Part shown: in pieces, positions 14,754 through 19,970 of the stretch
Position numbering within the stretch: the stretch's first letter is position 1
Layout: the number at the start of each line of letters is the position of its first letter
Origin: JACDAN01 sp035265935
GTDB lineage: Bacteria; Actinomycetota; Thermoleophilia; Gaiellales; Gaiellaceae
Assembly (NCBI GenBank): GCA_035265935.1
Contig: DATFOC010000035.1
Span: 1-19,970 of the forward strand
Length of the DNA: 19,970 nucleotides
Reading direction: 5' to 3'
The notes under the pieces: generated by a model
Told to the model about the DNA's origin: nothing
What the model saw: only the letters and a program-made list of their open reading frames with translations
Databases searched by the model: none
Position numbers and translations under genes: made by a program

Positions 14754-14842
14754 CGGTCGCTGGCGCGAAGGGGGCGGCTGATCCGAGCGGAACAGCGGAC
14801 GAAGTGCCAAACCAGCGGCGGCCCATGCGACTGGAAATTCAT
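14750..14842 (-). other. Possible 30-codon leaderless upstream reading frame coupled to the GtrB-like gene
   Basis: On the minus strand TAGTCT (14855-14850) precedes ATG 14842 by 7 nt. The frame runs 30 codons without a stop and ends in TGA (14752-14750), overlapping the glycosyltransferase start 14753 as ATGA. The peptide begins MNFQSHGPP, ends RASDR and is basic. No Shine-Dalgarno precedes 14753, so translation could arrive by coupling. The -35 region is weak. The rest of the gap to 15022 shows nothing recognisable. Confidence 0.3.
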
Positions 14843-15025
14843 CGCAGGCAGACTACCGCCGCGCTCGAAAGGACGGCTGCGCACGGTACAGCCATGCAGC
14901 GAGTCAGCCGGGGGGCCACCGAGGCCATCCGCGGAATTCTCTGCGTCCTGCCGGCTGTGACCTGAACCAGCGTCGCAGGGGGACGAACTCCGGTATCCCC
15001 GGTACCCTCAGAGGGGCAGGACGTG

Positions 15026-15769
15026 ATGGAGCCGATCAGTCCAGAACTCGTACTCGTCGACCCAGACTTGGCGACTCGTGTCCGGGCGGTGCCCGCCAAG
15101 CGCCCAAGACCCGGGCCAAGGCAGACGCTCGGTGATGATGCAGCTGCGCAGCGGGGGGGCGCTGACGTACGCGCTGGTTCCACTCGTGCTTTGAAGCGAC
15201 TGAGCGCGGTGCTACTCGGCATTGGCCTAATGGCGACTGGTTTCCTAGCTGCAGCTGCCGTCTCGGGAACCAAGAGCGAACCGCAGCCTGCTTCACCCGA
15301 CGGCGGGGCGGCGCTCGCTCCGGAGACCACCCGGGCCGCTTCCGTTCTGACAGCGGGACGACGGCGGTCCGCCTCGGCGGCGAGAACGACCGTGCGGGAT
15401 CGCCCGGTGGGGAAGCCCAAGCAACGACGCGCGGCGAACGCGAACCGGCGCAGGAGCGCGCCGCCGAAACGCCGCAAGCAGAGCACAGCGAAAGTGGCAG
15501 CTGAAACGAGCGCCGCCGTCGAACGGAAGCTCCTCACGGTGATCGTTCAATCTCCCGCCGGAAAGTTGCCTCCAGCGTTAATCGACGGGAAAACGGGACT
15601 GGCGAAGAACAATCTCCAGGCGGTGTGTACGCCTAGCAGCAACGCGCGGTCGTTCGTCTGTGTGGTGACGTCCGCGATTCAACCGGGCGCACCGCCCGTG
15701 TATGCGCTCTACCGTCCGGCCAGGACCGGCCGCGGCGGATTCACGTGGTACCGCAGCCGCGGCACCTAG
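15026..15769 (+). CDS. Single-pass membrane protein with long basic extracytoplasmic linker
   Basis: A 247-residue protein with a cytoplasmic N-terminus of about 56 residues (MEPISPELVLVDPDL), one membrane helix at about 57-80 and an external part. The external part has a long Arg/Lys/Ala/Pro-rich linker (about 110-155) and a small C-terminal domain (about 165-247) with two cysteines (C201 and C212) that could form a disulfide. I recognise no named family. The basic linker would suit contact with anionic wall polymers. ATG 15026 is preceded by GAGGGG (15011-15016); GTG 15023 is an equally close alternative. It is transcribed alone, convergent with the housekeeping operon, and its stop codon shares the palindrome CTAG with that of the acyltransferase on the other strand. 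Confidence 0.72.
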   Translation: MEPISPELVLVDPDLATRVRAVPAKRPRPGPRQTLGDDAAAQRGGADVRAGSTRALKRLSAVLLGIGLMATGFLAAAAVSGTKSEPQPASPDGGAALAPETTRAASVLTAGRRRSASAARTTVRDRPVGKPKQRRAANANRRRSAPPKRRKQSTAKVAAETSAAVERKLLTVIVQSPAGKLPPALIDGKTGLAKNNLQAVCTPSSNARSFVCVVTSAIQPGAPPVYALYRPARTGRGGFTWYRSRGT

Positions 15770-16269
15770 CGCGATCTCGTCGCGCGGGCCGGCACGCCGG
15801 CGACCGTCTCGCCAGGCGCGATGTCACGCGTGACGACGGCGCCTGCTCCGATGAGCGCACCCGCACCGATCCGAACCCCGGCGAGGACGATCGCCCCCGA
15901 GCCGAGCGCGGCACCGTGCTCGACGACCGTACCCACCAGCTCCCAGTCGTCGTCCGTCTTGAGCGCACCTGACTGGGTTGTCGCACGCGGAAACTTGTCG
16001 TTGATGAAGAGCGCGCCATGACCGACGAAGACTTCGTCCTCGATCGTGACCCCAGTACATATGAACGCATGGCTCTGGATCTTGCACCTCGCACCGATGG
16101 TGGCATCGCGCTGGATCTCCACGAATGGCCCGATCCGCGTCTCGTCGCCGATGCGGCAGCCGTAGAGATTCGTGAATGGTGACACGATGACGTTGTCGCC
16201 GAAATCGACATCGTCGAGCAACCGATACTGCGCATCGTTCACGGGTTGGTTGCCCACGTCGACGGTCAA
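15766..16269 (-). CDS. Left-handed beta-helix (hexapeptide repeat) acyltransferase, WbpD/FdtC-like
   Basis: A 167-residue acyltransferase of the left-handed beta-helix type, expected to form a trimer and move an acetyl group from acetyl-CoA onto an amino-sugar nucleotide. The N-terminal VGNQPVNDAQYRLLDDVDFG leads into hexapeptide turns (VIVSPFTNLYGCRIGDET, IGARCKIQSH), then EDEVFVGHGALFINDKFPRA, very like the central loop of WbpD/WlbB and FdtC sugar N-acetyltransferases, and ends with IGAGAVVTRDIAPGETVAGV. TTG 16269 is chosen: it gives a usual N-terminus and overlaps the asd stop as TTGA. GTG 16257 is an alternative, and the open frame up to 16392 lies inside asd. As last gene of the operon it is the bridge from housekeeping genes to glycan synthesis. 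Confidence 0.85.
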   Translation of the reverse strand: MTVDVGNQPVNDAQYRLLDDVDFGDNVIVSPFTNLYGCRIGDETRIGPFVEIQRDATIGARCKIQSHAFICTGVTIEDEVFVGHGALFINDKFPRATTQSGALKTDDDWELVGTVVEHGAALGSGAIVLAGVRIGAGALIGAGAVVTRDIAPGETVAGVPARATRSR

Positions 16270-17246
16270 ATAGGTGCGCTGGCTGCGTGAGTTCGGGCGC
16301 CGGCCCGGGGTGCGCTGCGGTCGAGGATGAGCTCCGCGACCTGCAAGGCATTGAGCGCCGCGCCCTTGCGGAGGTTGTCGTTCACGGCCCACAGTGCGAG
16401 CTCATTCGGCTCCGAGCCTCGGCGGATCCGGCCGACTAGGACCTCATCACGGCCTGCGGCCGTTCCAGGGGTCGCGAAGTCTTCGAGCGCGACGTGCGGC
16501 GCCGAGCCGAGAATCGTCCGCGCCTGGTCCGGCGCCAATGGCTCCTCGGTTTCGACCCAGATCGCCTGCCCATGTCCGACGAGGACTGGGATCCGGATGC
16601 AGGTGGCCTGGACTGCGAGGTCAGGCAGGCCGAGGATCTTCTGTGTCTCGGCGCGGAGCTTCGACTCCTCGCTGAACTCGTCGTCCTCCAGTTCCCAGTC
16701 CATCGCGAGGTCGGCCTGCATCGGCGCAACGTCGCGCAGGCGCTCGACGCCCGGATCGCCCGCGCCGGACATCGATTGGTAGGTCGCCAACCGGACTCGC
16801 CGCAGGCCGGCGGCCTCGTGCAGCGGCTTGAGGAGGCAGGAGAGCTGAATGGCCGAGCAGTTCGGGTTCGCGATGATCGGGCCATCGTCGATCGCCTCGT
16901 CGTTCACCCCTGCGACAACGAGCGGAATTCCTTCAGCGAGCCGGAAGGCATCCGATTTGTCGATGCACGTTGTCCCTGCTTCCGCTGTCGGCGGAACGAG
17001 CTCGGAGCTCGGGCCGGTGCCGACCGAGAAGAAGCAGAGATCGAGCCCGTCGGCCGCGAGCCGCTCCGGCGTCGCCTCCTCGACCCGCAGCGAGCCGCCG
17101 CCGTAGTGCACTTCCGAGCCGGCTGACCGGGATGACGCGTACGCACGGACGTCGGAGCAGCGGCGCTCGGCGAGCAGCTCGAGCGTGACGGCCCCGACCA
17201 CGCCCGTGGCGCCGACGACGCCGATGCGGGCGTCAGTCGTGCGCAC
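16266..17246 (-). CDS. asd: Aspartate-semialdehyde dehydrogenase
   Basis: A 326-residue cytoplasmic enzyme that reduces aspartyl phosphate with NADPH to aspartate semialdehyde, the branch-point intermediate for lysine, methionine, threonine and diaminopimelate. Seen: the NADP-binding turn GATGVVG (12-18), the nucleophile C130 in IANPNCSAIQL, SGAGDPG (160-166; SGAGxxG in the family), substrate-binding R218 and catalytic H225 in IRIPVLVGHGQAIW, and DNLRKGAALNALQ near the C-terminus. The length is slightly short of the usual 340 or so but all key residues are present. The start GTG 17246 lies inside the lysC end (14-nt overlap), with AGGAGG about 7 nt upstream, so it is translated with lysC, the preceding step of the pathway. 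Confidence 0.96.
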   Translation of the reverse strand: MRTTDARIGVVGATGVVGAVTLELLAERRCSDVRAYASSRSAGSEVHYGGGSLRVEEATPERLAADGLDLCFFSVGTGPSSELVPPTAEAGTTCIDKSDAFRLAEGIPLVVAGVNDEAIDDGPIIANPNCSAIQLSCLLKPLHEAAGLRRVRLATYQSMSGAGDPGVERLRDVAPMQADLAMDWELEDDEFSEESKLRAETQKILGLPDLAVQATCIRIPVLVGHGQAIWVETEEPLAPDQARTILGSAPHVALEDFATPGTAAGRDEVLVGRIRRGSEPNELALWAVNDNLRKGAALNALQVAELILDRSAPRAGARTHAASAPI

Positions 17247-18486
17247 GGACTGCCTCCTCGGCGTCCAGCTCGAAGGCGCTGTGCAGTGCGCGCACGGCGT
17301 CCTCGACGCGGTCGCGGTCGACGAAGCAGGAGATCTTGATCGGTGAGGTGCTCACGATCTCGGGCTCGATCCCGAGTTCCCCGAGGGTCGCGAACGTCTT
17401 GCCGGCGACGCCGGGATGCGTTTTCATCCCCGCGCCGATGACGCTGACCTGGCCGAGGTCGTCGCGCGACGACCATGAGACACCGAGCCGGTCGAGTGCC
17501 GCGGAGGTATCCGCGGCATCGGAGATCGGCCCGGAAAAGACGATGTCCGCGCCGGTCTGGAGGATGGTGTCGACGCTGAGCCCTGCATCGGAGAGCGCCT
17601 CGAATAGCCGTGAAGGCGCCGCGCCGTCGACGCGATATACCGCCTCCTCCACCGAATGCGTGACGCCGGAGATGATCGCCTTCTCGAGCATCCGTTCGTC
17701 CTCCTCCCGGATCCAGGTGCCCTCCGCGTCGCTGAAGCTGGAGCGGACGTGGAGCTTGACGCCGTGGTTGCGCGCGAGCTCCACCGAGCGTAGCTGGAGC
17801 ACCTTCGCGCCGGACGCGGCCATCTCCAGCATCTCCTCGTAGCTGACCGCGTGCAGCTTTCGGGCGCTCGGGACGAGCCGCGGGTCGGCCGTGAAGACCC
17901 CCTTGACGTCCGTATACATCTCGCATGCGTCGGCGCCGAGGGCGGCGGCGAGCGCGACCGCCGTCAGGTTCGAGCCGCCCCGGCCGAGCGTTGTCACGTC
18001 GTACGCCGTCGAGACGCCCTGGAACCCGGCGACGAGGACGATCCGGTCGGCGTCCAGCGCCTCGTGGATGCGACGCGCGCGGACGTCCACGATCTTGGCG
18101 CGGCCGTGCACCGTGTCCGTGACGATTCCCGCCTGCGAGCCCGTCAGTGAGATCGCCTCGTGGCCGAGGTCGTGGATCGCCATCGCCGCAAGCGCGCACG
18201 ACACGCGCTCGCCGACCGAGATCAGCATGTCCACCTCGCGCGGCGCCGGCGTGGGGGAGATCTCGTGTGCGAGGCGCAGCAGCTCGTCCGTCGTGTCGCC
18301 CATCGCCGACAGGACGGCGACGACGCGGTTCCCGGCCTCGCGCGCGGCGACCAGGCGCTGCGCCACCGCCTTGATTCGCCCTGTGTCCGCGACTGAGGTC
18401 CCGCCGAACTTCATGACCACGGTGCCGGCCGGGCCCGCAGCCTCGCCGGCCACCGCAGGAATCCCCTCGTACTGCGTCGTAGCCAT
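17233..18486 (-). CDS. lysC: Aspartate kinase
   Basis: A 417-residue aspartokinase, making 4-phospho-L-aspartate from aspartate and ATP, the first step of the aspartate family pathway. The kinase domain covers about 22-255: KFGGTSV (26-32) binds ATP and substrate, VGERVS at 91-96, TGSQAG at 115-120, TLGRGGSN at 166-173. The regulatory part (about 270-417) has two ACT domains with VSVIGAGMKTHPGVAGKTF (348-365), the usual site for feedback by lysine and/or threonine. One oddity is N173 followed by L: most aspartokinases read GRGGSD here. A 20-residue Gly/Ala-rich extension precedes the conserved core. ATG 18486 overlaps the recR stop by 1 nt and has GGGAGG just upstream. Confidence 0.96.
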   Translation of the reverse strand: MATTQYEGIPAVAGEAAGPAGTVVMKFGGTSVADTGRIKAVAQRLVAAREAGNRVVAVLSAMGDTTDELLRLAHEISPTPAPREVDMLISVGERVSCALAAMAIHDLGHEAISLTGSQAGIVTDTVHGRAKIVDVRARRIHEALDADRIVLVAGFQGVSTAYDVTTLGRGGSNLTAVALAAALGADACEMYTDVKGVFTADPRLVPSARKLHAVSYEEMLEMAASGAKVLQLRSVELARNHGVKLHVRSSFSDAEGTWIREEDERMLEKAIISGVTHSVEEAVYRVDGAAPSRLFEALSDAGLSVDTILQTGADIVFSGPISDAADTSAALDRLGVSWSSRDDLGQVSVIGAGMKTHPGVAGKTFATLGELGIEPEIVSTSPIKISCFVDRDRVEDAVRALHSAFELDAEEAVRAHD

Positions 18487-19076
18487 CAAACCTCCCGCCG
18501 GCCCGAGAGCGCCCGGCCCAGGGTCACCTCGTCCGCGTACTCCAGGTCGCCGCCGACGGGGAGCCCGCTCGCGAGGCGCGTCACGCGCACTCGGCCGCGC
18601 AGCCGGTCCGCGATGAACGATGCCGTCGCCTCCCCGGTCGTGTTCGGGTTCGTCGCCAGCACGACCTCCACGACGCCGTCCGAGTCGACCCGCCGGAAGA
18701 GCTCGTCGATCCGGAGATCCTCGGGATCGACCCCGTCCAGCGGGGAAAGCGCGCCGCCGAGGACGTGGTAGAGGCCGCGGTACTCGTGCGTCCGCTCAAG
18801 GGACATGACGTCTGCGGGCTGCTCCACGACGCAGATGACCGCCCTGTCGCGGCGGGCATCGCGGCAGATCTCGCACGTCTCGTCCTCCGTCCAGTTTCCG
18901 CACTCGTCACAGAACCGGACCCGCTCCTTCGCCTCCTGAAGGGCGCCCGCGAGCTCGAGCGCCTCGTCCTTTGGTGCCCGGAGCAGGTGAAAAGCCAGCC
19001 GGTGCGCGGTGCGGGTACCCACCCCGGGAAGCCGCGTCAGCTGCGCAACGAGATTCTCGATCGCCGGGCTGAGCAC
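18486..19076 (-). CDS. recR: Recombination mediator protein RecR
   Basis: A 196-residue protein of standard RecR length, which acts with RecF/RecO to load RecA on gapped DNA. In order: a helix-hairpin-helix region (about 8-30, LTRLPGVGTRTAHRLAFH), a four-cysteine zinc site (C56, C59, C68, C71 in CDECGNW and CEIC), a Toprim domain (about 79-175, starting AVICVVEQPADV, with ATNPNTTGEATA), and the C-terminal Walker-like LASGLPVGGDLEYAD. The start GTG 19076 gives the conserved N-terminus. It follows ybaB after 75 bp, a gap that contains a 6-bp stem hairpin (19140-19154) at the ybaB stop but no T-run. A CACAAT box 6 nt before the GTG may give an extra promoter. Confidence 0.97.
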   Translation of the reverse strand: MLSPAIENLVAQLTRLPGVGTRTAHRLAFHLLRAPKDEALELAGALQEAKERVRFCDECGNWTEDETCEICRDARRDRAVICVVEQPADVMSLERTHEYRGLYHVLGGALSPLDGVDPEDLRIDELFRRVDSDGVVEVVLATNPNTTGEATASFIADRLRGRVRVTRLASGLPVGGDLEYADEVTLGRALSGRREV

Positions 19077-19151
19077 GCGGCAATTGTGCCTGTCCGGATC
19101 GGACCCATAAGGTGCGGAAGCGGGTCACCGGACAAGCCGTAGCGGAAACCG

Positions 19152-19475
19152 CTAGAGCCCTGGAAGCCCCAGGCCGCCGGTTAGCCCGCCGAGGCGCGAC
19201 TGCGCGAGGTCGTTCGCCGAGCGCAGCGCCTCGTTGACCGCGCCGACGATCATGTCGGCGAGGAGCTCGGGGTCGTCAGGATCAATCGCCTCGGCCGCGA
19301 TCTCGATCTTCTCGATCTCGCCGGCGCCGTTGGCCGTGACCTTCACCGCGCCGCCGCCGGCGGACGCCTCCACAGTCTCGGTGGCGAGCTCCTCCTGGAC
19401 GCGGGCCATCTCCGCCTGCATTTGCTGCACCTGCTGCATCATCTTGTTGATGTCCATTCCACCGGGCACGCTCAT
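19152..19475 (-). CDS. ybaB: YbaB/EbfC-family nucleoid-associated protein
   Basis: A 107-residue member of the YbaB/EbfC family, small dimeric DNA-binding proteins almost always encoded between dnaX and recR, as here. The N-terminal half is a helix rich in Met and Gln (INKMMQQVQQMQAEMARVQ, about 9-27) that forms the dimer arms. It is followed by the GGGAVKVTANG strands and the IDPDDPELLADMIVGAVNEA segment (about 64-83), both highly conserved. The tail is Gly/Leu-rich. ATG 19475 overlaps the dnaX stop as ATGA and has GGGAGG about 9 nt upstream. Its role in nucleoid organisation or repair is known from relatives, not from this sequence. Confidence 0.95.
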   Translation of the reverse strand: MSVPGGMDINKMMQQVQQMQAEMARVQEELATETVEASAGGGAVKVTANGAGEIEKIEIAAEAIDPDDPELLADMIVGAVNEALRSANDLAQSRLGGLTGGLGLPGL

Positions 19476-19970
19476 TCGGGTGTGACCTCCCGCGCGTCGA
19501 AGGCCTGCTTGACCTCTTCCACGAACTCTCCTTCGCTGAGACGGCGCTCCTGCACCGGCTCAGCTTCCCCGTTTTCGCCGACCTCGAACGCGACGGCGAA
19601 CTTGCGGCCCGTGACCTCGTAGAGCGCATCGACGAGCAGCGTCGCGTTCTTGGGCTCTTCGGCGAGCTGCCGGTGGAATGAAGCGGCGACCGGGAACTCG
19701 ACCGTGAGCGTGTCGCCGGCGATCCCCGCGGGCTGCGCCTCACGCAGCACTGACGCCGTCGGCACCGAGCGCTCCTCGACGGCCGGGATCACCGAGCGCT
19801 GCCAAGCCGCCTTCAGCTGGTCGAGCTCGAGCGGCGGCGGCGCAGGCGCATCCGGCGCCGGCGCGGGAACCTCCGCCTCCGCGACGGCGACCGTCGCCGG
19901 TCCGCGCTGCTCGAGCTGCTCGATCCGGAAGGCCAGCGACTCACGGTCGAGGTCGGCCCCGGGTCGGGTG
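19472..19970 (-). CDS. dnaX: DNA polymerase III gamma/tau subunit, C-terminal part (5' end outside window)
   Basis: The last 165 residues of a protein read in frame from the window edge to TGA at 19474-19472. The start and the AAA+ ATPase part lie beyond the window. Visible are a short helix (DLDRESLAFRIEQLEQ), a proline/alanine-rich linker, and a compact domain beginning LELDQLKAAWQRSVIPAVEE, the order seen in actinobacterial and other long gamma/tau subunits after the clamp-loader domains. Its identity also rests on the position directly before ybaB and recR, a very widely conserved gene order. It would hold the clamp loader to the polymerase and helicase at the replication fork. The end overlaps the ybaB start as ATGA. 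Confidence 0.88.
   Translation of the reverse strand, partial: TRPGADLDRESLAFRIEQLEQRGPATVAVAEAEVPAPAPDAPAPPPLELDQLKAAWQRSVIPAVEERSVPTASVLREAQPAGIAGDTLTVEFPVAASFHRQLAEEPKNATLLVDALYEVTGRKFAVAFEVGENGEAEPVQERRLSEGEFVEEVKQAFDAREVTPE

Noticed and set aside
16904..18199. A 431-codon open frame on the minus strand across lysC and asd
   Set aside because: It is an arginine/glycine-rich shadow of two clear genes in another frame, a result of high GC content.
17891..18616. A 241-codon plus-strand frame opposite lysC and recR
   Set aside because: It is Ser/Arg/Pro/Ala-rich and lies opposite two well-supported genes.
19140..19154. Hairpin TAGCGG-AAA-CCGCTA at the ybaB stop as a terminator
   Set aside because: The stem is only 6 bp and no T-run follows on the minus strand; recR is likely still co-transcribed.
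1..19970. Mobile elements, CRISPR arrays, tRNA or rRNA genes
   Set aside because: No transposase or integrase motifs, no regularly spaced repeats and no tRNA-like T-loop and acceptor pairing were seen on either strand by eye.

Overview
The window is GC-rich, densely packed bacterial DNA. The order dnaX-ybaB-recR followed by lysC-asd, the TAnnnT-type -10 boxes lying 6-7 nt before start codons, and the protein styles suggest an actinobacterium, possibly of the Thermoleophilia type. The lineage is an inference; no rRNA or other marker gene is present.

Right end (about 15.77-19.97 kb, all minus strand): a conserved housekeeping operon. In transcription order it runs dnaX (only the C-terminal end is in the window), ybaB, recR, lysC, asd, and last a hexapeptide-repeat acyltransferase. 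The joints are tight (ATGA, TGATG, a 14-nt overlap, TTGA), except for 75 bp between ybaB and recR. It covers replication clamp loading and recombinational repair, then the first and second enzymes of the aspartate amino-acid pathway, and ends with a sugar-modifying enzyme that links to the glycan genes.

Left and middle (0-15.77 kb): a cell-surface polysaccharide region made of several short transcription units on both strands. From left to right it holds a YdjC-type deacetylase (cut by the window edge) coupled to a GT2 glycosyltransferase; a decayed GT39-like membrane glycosyltransferase; a small secreted protein overlapping a methyltransferase; a secreted NodB-type polysaccharide deacetylase with two chitobiase-like repeats and an Ig-like tail, followed by an asparagine-synthase-like protein and a GT2 enzyme; a second, inverted GT2 paralogue; a second methyltransferase; a two-gene ABC polysaccharide exporter (permease plus ATPase without the extra carbohydrate-binding domain); a 76-aa membrane protein; a GT87-like polyprenol-dependent glycosyltransferase; a GtrB/DPM1-like polyprenyl-phosphate glycosyltransferase; and a basic single-pass membrane protein.

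Together these genes look like machinery that builds sugars on lipid carriers, decorates them (methyl, acyl, possibly amide groups), exports them by an ABC-2 transporter and trims them outside the cell by deacetylation. No mobile element, CRISPR array, tRNA or rRNA was seen. The least expected signals are regulatory: a perfect palindrome inside the spacer of the deacetylase promoter, and a recurring arrangement of -10 box, 6-7 nt, start codon. In two cases that arrangement leads into a tiny upstream reading frame whose stop overlaps a glycosyltransferase start as ATGA.
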